Notes: generated from the sequence alone by a model not told the origin. A DNA stretch of 50,431 nucleotides from Streptomyces sp. 35G-GA-8 (GCF_023534745.1 NZ_JAMHJQ010000007.1:1-50431); one strand, 5' to 3'. Positions 42,047 to 50,368 are shown, counted from the first letter of the stretch. A program made the numbers and translations.

Positions 42047-42625
42047 TCAGCTCACCCTCTCCGCACCGTGCCTCACCGCCCGCAACCGCACCTCCGCCCC
42101 CAGCTCCCCCAGCCCCGCCGACCTCCGCGCATGCTCCAGCGCCTCCGCCGTCAGCAGGTTCAGCGTCTCGCCCGGGGCAGCGTGGGGCTCCAGGAGGAGG
42201 CGTACGCGGGCGGCAGGGGCGGTGCGGCGGCCCTTGAGGCGTACGCGCGCGCGGGCCACGCCGTCCAGGGACTCCGCGTCGTCCTCGATCGCGCTCTCCA
42301 GCGCCCGCGCACGGAGCAGCGCGCCCTCGCCGTCGCCGCTGTCGACCAGTATCTCCGCCATCCTGGCCCGGCGAAACTGGGCGAAGAACCACCACAGGGC
42401 CAGCACGACCAGCACCGCCAGCACGGCGATCACCACCGGCCACCACCAGCCCTGATCGCGCCAGCGCCCGCGGTCGGCGTGGCTCAGCAGCACATCGCGC
42501 TGCCCGCTGTACGGCCACCAGGACGGCACCGCCCAGCCCAGTCCGCGCGCCAGCACCGCGCCGCCCCCGCAGAGCAGCGCCAGACCCAGCAGAGCCAGCA
42601 GTACGCGGTTGACGACCCGGATCAT
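42047..42625 (-). CDS. amaP: AmaP-type membrane anchor of the Asp23 system
   Basis: The 192-residue protein has two transmembrane helices (about 5-27 VNRVLLALLGLALLCGGGAVL and 62-82 PVVIAVLAVLVVLALWWFF) joined by a Trp-rich extracytoplasmic loop, then a soluble Asp23-like domain. In Staphylococcus AmaP tethers Asp23 to the membrane. It lies ten bases downstream of the DUF6286 gene, last in the Asp23 operon. ATG at 42625 preceded by GGTGAGG. Confidence 0.88.
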   Translation of the reverse strand: MIRVVNRVLLALLGLALLCGGGAVLARGLGWAVPSWWPYSGQRDVLLSHADRGRWRDQGWWWPVVIAVLAVLVVLALWWFFAQFRRARMAEILVDSGDGEGALLRARALESAIEDDAESLDGVARARVRLKGRRTAPAARVRLLLEPHAAPGETLNLLTAEALEHARRSAGLGELGAEVRLRAVRHGAERVS

Positions 42626-42635
42626 CCCCGTCACC

Positions 42636-43310
42636 TCACCTCTTCTTGACGGGCCTGCGGACACGCATCGTCAGCGCGGGCGCCCGGTCGAGGCCCAGCT
42701 CGCGGATGCCGGCGGTGAGCACCCGGTCCAAGTCGTCCCGTACGTCACCGAGTTCGCGGAAGTGGGACAGGGCCCGCACCTTCACCTTGGAGCGTCCCAT
42801 CCGTACCCGCACGGACCGCACGCCCGAGACCTCCATGGCCCGGTCGCGCAGCGTCAGCGCGGCGGCGTCGCGGTCGATGCCCGCCCGTACCAGCGGGGAC
42901 TGGCGCCGCATGGGCAGCAGTCCGCGCAGGCCGGGGGTGAGGGCGAGCGCGAGGAGCCACAGTCCGAGCGCCATCGCGATGCCCGCGGCGACCAGCACCC
43001 AGGGTTCGTCCAGCGGCTGCCGGGCCAGTTGGGCTGCCAGTTCGCGGCGCCAGTACATCGCGGGGCGGCCGGCCCGTACCGCCGCGACGTCGTACAGCAG
43101 CAGAGCCGCCGCGCCGAGAACGACCAGCGCGGTCAGCGCCGCCGGGACGCGGCGCGTCGACCAGAAGCGCCCGGCCCGTTCGCCGTCGTCGTCGTCCGAC
43201 AGCGTGGGCCTGGCCGCGTCCCGCGTGGTGGGGTCCGGCGGGTCCCACTCCCCCACACCACCGCCCCGCTCCGTCGCCCCGGCTCCCCCCTCGGGCGCGG
43301 GTTCGCTCAT
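42636..43310 (-). CDS. DUF6286-type membrane protein of the Asp23 operon
   Basis: The 224-residue protein has an acidic, disordered N-terminus (about 1-50), two transmembrane helices (about 57-75 and 105-128) and a soluble C-terminal part with VRAGIDRDAAALTLRDRA and VRVRMGRSKVKV. The sequence type is found in Streptomyces Asp23 clusters, annotated there as DUF6286 from memory. Its ATG overlaps the stop of the upstream Asp23 gene by four bases (43307-43310). Confidence 0.85.
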   Translation of the reverse strand: MSEPAPEGGAGATERGGGVGEWDPPDPTTRDAARPTLSDDDDGERAGRFWSTRRVPAALTALVVLGAAALLLYDVAAVRAGRPAMYWRRELAAQLARQPLDEPWVLVAAGIAMALGLWLLALALTPGLRGLLPMRRQSPLVRAGIDRDAAALTLRDRAMEVSGVRSVRVRMGRSKVKVRALSHFRELGDVRDDLDRVLTAGIRELGLDRAPALTMRVRRPVKKR

Positions 43311-43663
43311 TGGAGCCTCCCCCGCGCCGCGAGGCGCGACCGGTCGGAGTGCAGCCGCTCCACCCGCACCACCACCTCCGGCACATCCATGTCCGCCAAC
43401 GCCTTCACCCGCTGGGCGACGTGGAGACGTACGGCGCCGCACTGCCGGCCGATGTCGGTCGGATACTCCAGCTCGACACCGATCCGTACGCGCGCGCTGT
43501 CGTGGCGCACCGTCACGGTGGCGTGCGGCGCGGAGCCGCCTTCCGGTACACGGTCCAGCGCCTCCCGGGCCGCCTTTGCGGCGATCTTCGCGACGACCCG
43601 GTCGGCGATCGTGGTCGCCCCGCGCTCGCCGGCCGCCACCCGCTCAACGGCCACGCGCGTCAC
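43307..43663 (-). CDS. Asp23/Gls24-family envelope stress protein (second copy)
   Basis: The 118-residue protein has the Asp23 pattern: TTIADRVVAKIAAKAA at the N-terminus, a variable middle, and VRIGVELEYPTDI followed by VAQRVKALADMDVPEVVVRVERL. Asp23 proteins are abundant, form membrane-linked assemblies through AmaP and respond to alkaline or envelope stress. GTG start overlaps the upstream small-protein stop by four bases (43660-43663), and its own stop overlaps the DUF6286 start. Confidence 0.9.
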   Translation of the reverse strand: MTRVAVERVAAGERGATTIADRVVAKIAAKAAREALDRVPEGGSAPHATVTVRHDSARVRIGVELEYPTDIGRQCGAVRLHVAQRVKALADMDVPEVVVRVERLHSDRSRLAARGRLQ

Positions 43664-43851
43664 CGGCGCCGGTCGTCGCGGTCGCGACTGCGGAAGAGGT
43701 CACCGGGTTCCAGATCGCCGTCCAGGAAGCGCCCGGCCACGAAACCGATCACACCCAACGCGGCCACCAGCACAAAGGCCCCGAAGCCGCCGAAGTACCC
43801 GGCGAATCCGAGCGCCATACCGGCCAACAGGCCGACCACCGCCATGCTCAT
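43660..43851 (-). CDS. Small two-helix membrane protein of the Asp23 operon
   Basis: The 63-residue hydrophobic protein MSMAVVGLLAGMALGFAGY has two helices (about 3-20 and 23-42) and an Arg/Asp-rich tail (GDLFRSRDRDDRRR). In position and size it matches the DUF2273-type small proteins of Asp23 operons. ATG at 43851 is supported by GAGGAG six bases upstream; a GTG at 43869 lies ahead of that site. Confidence 0.8.
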   Translation of the reverse strand: MSMAVVGLLAGMALGFAGYFGGFGAFVLVAALGVIGFVAGRFLDGDLEPGDLFRSRDRDDRRR

Positions 43852-43932
43852 GTGCCGCTCCTCATCCACTGCGCTGCCGGTCGCGTACGGTGCGTCGTGC
43901 CGCCTGACGCCGCTTGACGCCGCGTACGGACG

Positions 43933-44430
43933 TTACTGGAGCCGGGTGTCCGACTCTTCGTCATCTTCCTCGTCCGGCAGCTTGACGTCGATGACCGCGA
44001 TATTGACCTCGACGACCTCAAGTCCCGTCATCCGCTCGACCGCCGAGATGACGTTCTCCCGTACGGCGGCGGCGACATCGGTGATCGAGACGCCGTAGTC
44101 GACGACAAGCTCCAGGTCGAGCGCCGTCTGTACCTCTCCTACCTCGGCCTTCACGCCCCGGCTGACGGACTTGGCGCTGCCGGGGACCCGGTCGCGCACA
44201 GCGCCGAAGGTACGGGACATCCCGCTGCCCAAGGCGTGCACACCGAGGACGTCACGGGCCGCGAGGCCGGCGATCTTCTCCACCACACCGTCGGCGATGG
44301 TGGTACGGCCGCGGGAGGCCGGGGGCCCGCCGCCGCGTTTGGTGACGGGGCTGCTTCCCCCCTCGTCGACCGGCTGCTTCCTGCCTGACGGCGCGGACTG
44401 GTTACGGGGTGCGGTGTCTGACATCGCCAT
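43933..44430 (-). CDS. Asp23/Gls24-family envelope stress protein (first copy)
   Basis: The 165-residue protein has a charged, disordered N-terminal stretch (about 1-40), then an Asp23 domain: TTIADGVVEKIAGLAARDVLG, VKAEVGEVQTALDLELVVDYG, and the terminal EVNIAVIDVKLPDEE. It is the first gene of the minus-strand operon that continues with the small protein, the second Asp23, DUF6286 and AmaP. Both ATGs at 44430 and 44424 have imperfect spacing to AAGGAA. Confidence 0.92.
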   Translation of the reverse strand: MAMSDTAPRNQSAPSGRKQPVDEGGSSPVTKRGGGPPASRGRTTIADGVVEKIAGLAARDVLGVHALGSGMSRTFGAVRDRVPGSAKSVSRGVKAEVGEVQTALDLELVVDYGVSITDVAAAVRENVISAVERMTGLEVVEVNIAVIDVKLPDEEDDEESDTRLQ

Positions 44431-44518
44431 TCGTTCCTTCCCGGGCGGTGGTGGACTCCGCTGCCCACACTAGGTGCGCTTGCCCCGTCCCGCCCCGTGG
44501 ATGCGGCAGGCTGGAGGA

Positions 44519-45286
44519 ATGACGACTGCGCACAGCTCGGATGAGCTCGGCACCGGCGGATGGACGGCCGCGGTACGACAGCGGCTCGGCCTGGGCAGGC
44601 TGCTTCCGCTGGGCGGGGCGCGGGACGGTGCGTGGATCTCGGAACGCGCGGCGACGGACGAACTGCGGCGGGCGGCGGCGGAGGTGGCGGGCGCCGCGCT
44701 CGGCCGGCTTCGGCTCTCCCTGGCCGACCCGGACGGGGCCGGGCCGCCGGCCGTACCGCCACCGCCCAGCGCGCTGCCGCCCGGTCCGCTGCGGATCGAG
44801 GGCGAGTTCGCGGCGGGTCCCGCCGAGCCGTTGCCCGCCGTGGCGGAGCGGTTGCGCGGGGTGCTGTTCGCCTGTGCGACACAGCGTCTTGGGCTACGGG
44901 TCGAGGAGGTCGATCTGCGGGTGACGGCCCTGCTCGATCCCTCCGGGGAATCCGCGGCGGCAGCCGCCGCGCGGCCCGACGGGGAACCGCCGGACAGGGA
45001 ACGGTCGGCCGACGTACGGGCCGCCACCCCGCAGGGCGAGCCGGAGCTCCTGGCGGCGGCGGTCCCGGGCGTCGCGTATCCGACCAGAACGCTGGGCGGC
45101 GCGGTGGTCACCACTCCGGGACATGTCCGGGTGGAGCTGGCGACGGCGGCCGGGCACCGCCCGCTGGAGGTGGCGCGGGCGGTACGGGCGAGACTCGGGG
45201 CGGAGCTGCCGGACGCGCCTTCGGTGGCCGTGCTGGTCACGGCGGTGGGTCGGGACGGCCGAGACAGCTCAAGTACGGCCGAGTGA
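44519..45286 (+). CDS. Asp23-cluster hypothetical (database name: nucleopolyhedrovirus P10 family)
   Basis: The 255-residue protein is divergent from the Asp23 operon (88-bp gap). It has two Asp23-like halves: RLGLGRLLPLGGARDGAW with LRIEGEFAAG and VEEVDLRVTALL in the first, and VPGVAYPTRTLGG with HVRVELATAAGHRPLEVARAV in the second, joined by a Pro/Glu-rich linker (about 135-175). The viral P10 name carried in databases is surely a spurious transfer. It probably functions with the Asp23 proteins. The GGAGG is unusually close to the ATG, so the start is uncertain. Confidence 0.8.
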   Translation: MTTAHSSDELGTGGWTAAVRQRLGLGRLLPLGGARDGAWISERAATDELRRAAAEVAGAALGRLRLSLADPDGAGPPAVPPPPSALPPGPLRIEGEFAAGPAEPLPAVAERLRGVLFACATQRLGLRVEEVDLRVTALLDPSGESAAAAAARPDGEPPDRERSADVRAATPQGEPELLAAAVPGVAYPTRTLGGAVVTTPGHVRVELATAAGHRPLEVARAVRARLGAELPDAPSVAVLVTAVGRDGRDSSSTAE

Positions 45287-45361
45287 GCCCGGGTACGGGC
45301 GGATGCGGCCGAAGGTCCGCCTGCCCGGGAACGGAACGACCCCCTGCGGACGACGCCCCTT

Positions 45362-45433
45362 CGGACCTACCCGTCCAGTCGGACTGCCCCGCCCAGTCGG
45401 ACCTACCCGCCCAGCCGGACTTACTCGTCCAGG
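45362..45433. repeat. Four tandem 18-bp repeats spanning a stop codon
   Basis: The units are CGGACCTACCCGTCCAGT, CGGACTGCCCCGCCCAGT, CGGACCTACCCGCCCAGC and CGGACTTACTCGTCCAGG. The last unit contains the stop codon and the last four codons of the enoyl-CoA hydratase gene on the minus strand. Confidence 0.85.
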
Positions 45434-46236
45434 CCGGCCAGATCGCGAAGCCGACGCGCCTGCGCGGCACGCTCGGCGACACGCTGCGCCTCGAAGGTAC
45501 GACCGGCCGCGCCCTGAAGGAGCGCCTTGGTCTCGATCAACGCGTCCCGCGGCGCGGCCAGCAGCGCGCCCGCCAGATCGCTTACCGCCGCGTCGAGTTC
45601 GTCAATGGGCACCACCAGATTGGCGAGCCCCGTACGCTCCGCTTCCTCGGCCCCTACGAAGCGGCCCGTGGCGCAGATCTCCAACGCGCGGGCGTAGCCG
45701 ACCAGTCCGACGAGCGGATGGGTGCCGGTGAGGTCGGGGACCAGGCCGAGACTCGTCTCGCGCATGGCGAACTGGACGTCGGACGCGACGACTCGGAGGT
45801 CACAGGCGAGAGCCAGCTGAAAACCGGCTCCGATCGCATGCCCCTGAACGGCCGCGATCGACACGATGTCGGGTCGGCGCAGCCAGACGAACCCTTCCTG
45901 ATACGCGGCGATCGCCGCGTCGAGGTCCTGGTCGGATTCCCGCGCGAGATCCAGGAAGGACGGCTCGCCGTCGAACCCCTCGGGGGTGAACGCCTGCCGG
46001 TCGAGCCCTGCGGAGAAGGACTTCCCTTCGCCCCGCAGCACAACGACCCGCACGCTGCCCGGCAGTGACCGTCCGGCTTCTGTCAACGCCCGCCACAGAG
46101 CGGGAGACTGGGCGTTGCGCTTCGCCGGATTGGCCAGTGTGACCGTGGCAACCGCGTCCTCGATGGTGAGCCGTACGCCGTCCTTGTCGAATACTGGTTC
46201 ACGTACTGGTTCACGTACTGATTCGCGCGAAGTCAT
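45421..46236 (-). CDS. Enoyl-CoA hydratase/isomerase family protein
   Basis: The 271-residue crotonase-fold enzyme has KSFSAGLD as the first oxyanion strand, GHAIGAGFQLALACDLRV as the second, and ETSLGLVPDLTGT with the Glu/Asp positions of the active site. It likely acts on acyl-CoA in fatty acid or branched-chain breakdown. The N-terminus carries a tandem tetrapeptide, RESVREPVREPV, encoded by three 12-bp repeats (46192-46227). The 3' end lies inside an 18-bp tandem array, so both ends show repeat slippage. Confidence 0.93.
   Translation of the reverse strand: MTSRESVREPVREPVFDKDGVRLTIEDAVATVTLANPAKRNAQSPALWRALTEAGRSLPGSVRVVVLRGEGKSFSAGLDRQAFTPEGFDGEPSFLDLARESDQDLDAAIAAYQEGFVWLRRPDIVSIAAVQGHAIGAGFQLALACDLRVVASDVQFAMRETSLGLVPDLTGTHPLVGLVGYARALEICATGRFVGAEEAERTGLANLVVPIDELDAAVSDLAGALLAAPRDALIETKALLQGAAGRTFEAQRVAERAAQARRLRDLAGLDE
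46192..46227. repeat. Three tandem 12-bp repeats in the hydratase 5' end
   Basis: The units TACTGGTTCACG, TACTGGTTCACG and TACTGATTCGCG encode REPV, REPV and RESV on the minus strand. They keep the frame and lengthen a disordered N-terminus. Confidence 0.85.
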
Positions 46237-46366
46237 GGGGCGCCTCCGGTTCGGGCAGTCAGGGAAACCAGGCTAAGTGACTGCACAGTAACCACCTGGG
46301 CGATCGTCCGATCGACCCGGGTGGCCACCATCCGAACCGGTGGCCAGGAGGAGTCGCGCTCGGTCG

Positions 46367-46588
46367 TCAGGCCGATGCGGCCTTCTTGCCTCGCGTCGCT
46401 CCGCCGCGTCCCCGCAGCGTGACTCCGGACTCGCTGAGCATCCGGTGGACGAATCCGTAGGAGCGGCCGGTTTCCTCGGCCAGCGCCCGGATGCTCGCAC
46501 CGCTGTCGTATTTCTTCTTCAGGTCTGCCGCGAGCTTGTCGCGCGCGGCGCCGGTTACCCGGCTGCCCTTCTTCAGAGTCTCGGCCAC
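46367..46588 (-). CDS. gbn: Gbn-type nucleoid-associated DNA-binding protein
   Basis: The 73-residue basic protein begins VAETLKKGSRVTGAARDKL, contains the helix-turn-helix core SIRALAEETGRSYGFVHRML and ends with an Arg/Gly/Lys tail (RGRGGATRGKKAASA). As I recall, it is nearly identical to S. coelicolor Gbn (SCO1839), a small nucleoid protein that binds many sites with a GATC core. GTG start is set by GAGGAGG five bases upstream. The upstream 340 bases hold seven GATC sites, consistent with autoregulation. Confidence 0.9.
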   Translation of the reverse strand: MAETLKKGSRVTGAARDKLAADLKKKYDSGASIRALAEETGRSYGFVHRMLSESGVTLRGRGGATRGKKAASA

Positions 46589-47020
46589 CCGTGCCTCCTC
46601 ATGGGAAGTGCGCTCTGGACTTCTCATGATCACCCCTCGCGGGCTTCCTGGCCACCCATTCGGCAAGGTCCGCACGACAAGCTTTACCCGGCTCCAGGGG
46701 TGAAACACGACCGGAATCGCGTATTCCGTACGCGGTTACCGTCACCTCTGCCCAAAGCTCCGGACGAAGTGCCAGGTCAGCGCCGCCGCGTCGGAGACGG
46801 CGCGGATCATGGTGCGATCGGCCTGTTCCGTCGCGCACCACGCCGTGGTACGAGACGCACTCACACAGATGAGGGATCACGGCTGAGCCGAAATGATCCA
46901 TATGGAGTCGATCACGCGCGTGGATCATGTGGCGACAGCTCATCACCGGGCCCCCGGCACCCCGCTCATGAGCGTACTCGGAGGTAGCGCAGAGCTACCG
47001 CAGGGGTACTCAGGGGGTTC
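46589..47020. promoter_or_regulatory. GATC-rich regulatory region upstream of gbn
   Basis: No gene is supported in these 432 bases. GATC occurs at 46628, 46805, 46816, 46875, 46895, 46910 and 46923, several as GATCA or TGATC, a dense cluster for such GC-rich DNA. The right part also forms the 3' end of the ABC-F transcription unit. Confidence 0.55.
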
Positions 47021-48619
47021 TCAGGCGAGTGCGACCAGATCCGCGTAGTCCGCACCCCAGAGGTCCTCGACCCCGTCGGGCAGCAGAATGATCCGCTCCG
47101 GTTCCAGCGCGTGCACCGCGCCCTCGTCGTGGGTGACGAGGATGACCGCCCCCTTGTAGGTGCGCAGCGCGCCGAGGATCTCCTCACGGCTGGCCGGGTC
47201 CAGGTTGTTCGTCGGCTCGTCGAGCAGCAGCACATTCGCGGAGGAGACGACCAGGGTGGCCAGCGCCAGCCGGGTCTTCTCGCCACCGGAGAGCACCCCG
47301 GCCGGCTTGTCGACATCGTCCCCGGAGAAGAGGAAGGAGCCCAGCGTCTTGCGGACCTGGACCAGGTCGAGGTCGGGAGCCGAGGACCGCATGTTCTCCA
47401 GAACGGAGCGCTCCGGGTCGAGGGTCTCGTGCTCCTGCGCGTAGTAGCCGAGCTTGAGGCCGTGACCGGGGGTCACCTGTCCGGTGTCCGGCTTCTCGAC
47501 CCCGGCCAGCAGCCGCAGGAGCGTGGTCTTGCCCGCCCCGTTGAGGCCGAGGATGACGACCCGGGAGCCCTTGTCGATGGCGAGGTCGACATCGGTGAAG
47601 ATCTCCAGCGAGCCGTACGACTTCGACAGCCCCTCGGCCGTCAGCGGGGTCTTGCCGCAGGGTGCGGGCTCGGGGAAGCGCAGCTTGGCGACCTTGTCGG
47701 ACTGGCGCACCTCCTCAAGGCCGGACAGCAGCCGCTCGGCGCGGCGGGCCATGTTCTGCGCGGCGACGGTCTTGGTGGCCTTGGCGCGCATCTTGTCGGC
47801 CTGGGAGTTCAGGGCGGACGCCTTCTTCTCCGCGTTGGCGCGCTCGCGCTTGCGGCGCTTCTCGTCGGCCTCGCGCTGCTGCTGGTAGAGCTTCCAGCCC
47901 ATGTTGTAGACGTCGATGTGCGAGCGGTTGGCGTCCAGGTAGAAGACCTTGTTGACGACGGTCTCGACGAGTTCGACATCGTGGGAGATGACGATGAAAC
48001 CGCCGCGGTACGTCTTGAGGTAGTCGCGCAGCCAGACGATCGAGTCCGCGTCGAGGTGGTTCGTGGGCTCGTCGAGCAGCAGGGTGTCGGCGTCCGAGAA
48101 GAGGATGCGGGCCAGCTCGACGCGGCGGCGCTGACCGCCGGAGAGCGTATGGAGCGGCTGGCCGAGCACCCGGTCGGGCAGTCCGAGCGCGGCGGCGATG
48201 GTGGCGGCCTCGGCCTCGGCGGCGTACCCGCCCTTGGTGAGGAACTCCGTCTCCAGGCGCTCGTACTTGCGCATCGCCTTCTCGCGGGTGGCGCCCTGGC
48301 CGTTCGCCATCCGGTCCTCGTTCTCCCGCATCTTCTTGAGTACGGAGTCGAGGTCGCGCGCGGAGAGGATGCGGTCCCTGGCAAGGACGTCGAGGTCGCC
48401 GGTGCGCGGATCCTGCGGGAGATAACCCACCTCGCCCGAGCGGGTGATGGTGCCCGCGGCGGGGACGCCCTCGCCCGCGAGGCACTTGGTGAGCGTGGTC
48501 TTGCCGGCGCCGTTGCGGCCGACCAGGCCGATGCGGTCGCCCTTGGCGATACGGAAGGAGGCGGACTCGATGAGGACACGGGCGCCGGCGCGCAGCTCTA
48601 CACCGGTTGCGGTGATCAC
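47021..48619 (-). CDS. ABC-F family ATPase (ribosome-associated type)
   Basis: The 532-residue protein has two ABC domains and no membrane segments. The first has GRNGAGKTT, LSGGQRRRVELARIL and DEPTNHLD; the second GLNGAGKTTLLRLL, LSGGEKTRLALATL and DEPTNNLDP. The charged interdomain linker (about 245-300, READEKRRKRERANAEKK) is the arm that reaches the ribosomal exit site in ABC-F proteins. Members either regulate translation or protect ribosomes from antibiotics; the class cannot be told here. GTG at 48619 follows GGAG. The upstream extension to 48694 is out. Confidence 0.93.
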   Translation of the reverse strand: MITATGVELRAGARVLIESASFRIAKGDRIGLVGRNGAGKTTLTKCLAGEGVPAAGTITRSGEVGYLPQDPRTGDLDVLARDRILSARDLDSVLKKMRENEDRMANGQGATREKAMRKYERLETEFLTKGGYAAEAEAATIAAALGLPDRVLGQPLHTLSGGQRRRVELARILFSDADTLLLDEPTNHLDADSIVWLRDYLKTYRGGFIVISHDVELVETVVNKVFYLDANRSHIDVYNMGWKLYQQQREADEKRRKRERANAEKKASALNSQADKMRAKATKTVAAQNMARRAERLLSGLEEVRQSDKVAKLRFPEPAPCGKTPLTAEGLSKSYGSLEIFTDVDLAIDKGSRVVILGLNGAGKTTLLRLLAGVEKPDTGQVTPGHGLKLGYYAQEHETLDPERSVLENMRSSAPDLDLVQVRKTLGSFLFSGDDVDKPAGVLSGGEKTRLALATLVVSSANVLLLDEPTNNLDPASREEILGALRTYKGAVILVTHDEGAVHALEPERIILLPDGVEDLWGADYADLVALA

Positions 48620-48773
48620 GGAAAGACTCCAGGGCGGTATGGACGGCGGAAGAGGGCAGGCGGAGGAGATTCTTCGACGCCGGCTAATGCACAAGGAGAA
48701 ATGCCATACGGGTCAGTCTAACGGGGCCGCGCAACTGCTTTCTCTGGCCGGTCCCCGACGGATCGTCCGTTGG

Positions 48774-49655
48774 CTAGTTCGAGACACCGCTCGGTGGATC
48801 GTTCGGAGGAACGTTCGGGCGGTCGTTACGGAGCGGGGTGCGGCCCGGCACGATACGGCCGAGGTCGTCGACCGCCATCAGCTCGGCCGCCCAGTTGGTG
48901 TGTCCTGGGCAGGGCTGGGCGACCAGCAGGATCCCGGCCGTACGGACGTAACGGCCCGGCTCGAAGGCGCAGCCACGGGCGGCGGGCAGCACCCAGCGCA
49001 GATCGCCGTCGTCCGCCCGGAAGGTGGCGATGCGCTGCGGGGTCACGACGGCGAGCATGCGTGCCCCGGGTGTGAGGGGCTGGAGGACGCCCGCCGCGCG
49101 GCCGGATCCGGAGGCCAGCCAGTTGGCGAGACCGGGCAGGGCGCGATGCCAGCGGACGGCGGAGCCGGTCACGCGCTCGGTGTCGGTGACCAGGCCGTCG
49201 CTCCAGAGGGCGAAGGCGTGGCCGGGCCCCGCGGCGAGGGCGAGCGGGCGGCTGCCGGTGCGTTCATGGACCCAGCGGAGCGTGCCCGAGCGCGGGTCGC
49301 GTGCCTCGACACGGGGGCCGACAGTGCGCAGGACGGGCTCCTGGGCGGCGGGCGGTCCTGGCGCCGCGGTGGTGTGCACCGTGAGGCGGTCGTCGAAGGG
49401 GAGGTGCCGTGACTGCTGGGCGGCGGTCACCAGCGGGACGGCGATGACGGCGGAGAGGGCCGCGAGGAGGAGACGGGTGCGGCGTGGGCCGGAACCGGGG
49501 GCGCGGCGCCGGGAACCGCCGGGCGGGAGGCCGTCGTGCGGGGAATCCGCGTACGGGGACTCGGTCGGCGGGGAATCGGCGTCGTCCTGGGGACCGCCGC
49601 CCTCTCTGGCGCCCGGCAGCAGGTCCGGCGCCGTGGTCGTCGGCAGGGCCGTCAC
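48774..49655 (-). CDS. Membrane-anchored PQQ/beta-propeller-like protein, hypothetical
   Basis: The 293-residue protein has a disordered Pro/Gly/Ser-rich cytoplasmic N-terminus (about 1-58), one transmembrane helix (about 60-78, RLLLAALSAVIAVPLVTAA) and an extracytoplasmic domain with repeated blades. Examples are EARDPRSGTLRWVHERTGS, SAVRWHRALPG and FRADDGDLRWVLPAARGC, the W-containing repeats of PQQ-like propellers. Two cysteines (ARGC, QPCPG) may bridge. GTG at 49655 with GGGAG upstream. Function unknown. Confidence 0.8.
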   Translation of the reverse strand: MTALPTTTAPDLLPGAREGGGPQDDADSPPTESPYADSPHDGLPPGGSRRRAPGSGPRRTRLLLAALSAVIAVPLVTAAQQSRHLPFDDRLTVHTTAAPGPPAAQEPVLRTVGPRVEARDPRSGTLRWVHERTGSRPLALAAGPGHAFALWSDGLVTDTERVTGSAVRWHRALPGLANWLASGSGRAAGVLQPLTPGARMLAVVTPQRIATFRADDGDLRWVLPAARGCAFEPGRYVRTAGILLVAQPCPGHTNWAAELMAVDDLGRIVPGRTPLRNDRPNVPPNDPPSGVSN

Positions 49656-49901
49656 TGTTCTCCCTCGCTACCACTGGTGGGCCACTGGTCTCGATGCAGG
49701 CGCGAGCGTAGCCACGGGCCGCGCGGGCGGGGCGGGGGCGCCCCGCGACACGGCGGACGCGGCGGGGCACATCCCCCGTTCGGCCTCGGATGCCTGCCGC
49801 GCGGGGCCGGGACGGCTGGGAACGACACGAAGGCCGATTGTCAGTGGCCGGTGCGAGACTGAGATCCGCGTCACAGTCGAGCCCGCGAAGGGGTGATCCA
49901 T

Positions 49902-50303
49902 ATGACCGGAGTACCGAGCATCTGTCCGACCATCCTGTACAAGGACGCGAAGGCGGCCATCAGGACGCTCAAGGACGCCTTCGGCTTCACCGTGCTGAGG
50001 GCGTACGAGGACGAGGACGGCGCGGTGCTCCATGCCGAGCTGGCCTACGGCGACGGCGTGGTGATGGTGGGCTCGAAAGGCCGGGCGGGCGTCTTCGCCA
50101 AGGCGATGGGCGACGCGGGCCCGGCGGGCGTCTATGTGGTCGTCGAGGATGTCGACGCGCACCACGCGCGAGCGGTGGAGCACGGCGTCGGGGTCCTGAT
50201 GGCGCCCACGGACCAGGACTACGGCTCGCGGGACTATATGGCCCGCGATGCCGAGGGAAACATATGGAGCTTCGGGACGTACGCGCCGGGCGCGGGGAGC
50301 TGA
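49902..50303 (+). CDS. VOC-family (glyoxalase-like) protein
   Basis: The 133-residue protein has two beta-alpha-beta-beta-beta modules: TILYKDAKAAIRTLKDAFGF with HAELAYGDGVVMVGS, and VYVVVEDVDAHHARAVEHG with DYGSRDYMARDAEGNIWSFG. The second ends in the classic NxWxF(G)T motif of the PhnB-like subgroup. Such proteins bind small ligands, sometimes as metal enzymes or resistance proteins; substrate unknown. An ATG at 49902 is preferred, with a GTG at 49893 as the alternative. Confidence 0.88.
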   Translation: MTGVPSICPTILYKDAKAAIRTLKDAFGFTVLRAYEDEDGAVLHAELAYGDGVVMVGSKGRAGVFAKAMGDAGPAGVYVVVEDVDAHHARAVEHGVGVLMAPTDQDYGSRDYMARDAEGNIWSFGTYAPGAGS

Positions 50304-50343
50304 GGCCCGGCTGACCGCTGACCCCGGACCGCCGACCGCTGGC

Positions 50344-50368
50344 CCCGGACCGCTTGCCGCGGTCCGGG
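50344..50368 (+). terminator. Terminator after the VOC gene
   Basis: CCCGGACCGC (50344-50353) pairs with GCGGTCCGGG (50359-50368), a 10-bp stem with a five-base loop. Preceding bases 50313-50350 contain two imperfect copies of GACCGCTGACCCCGGACCG. Confidence 0.65.

Noticed and set aside
41499-42518. 339-residue minus-strand frame across the repeat-filled gap
   Set aside because: It is Gly/Arg/Ala-rich with internal duplicates created by the 82-bp repeats, and it overlaps amaP in another frame.
46599-46946. 115-residue minus-strand frame upstream of gbn
   Set aside because: No ribosome site, no family pattern, and it overlaps the gbn start; the GATC cluster better explains the stretch.
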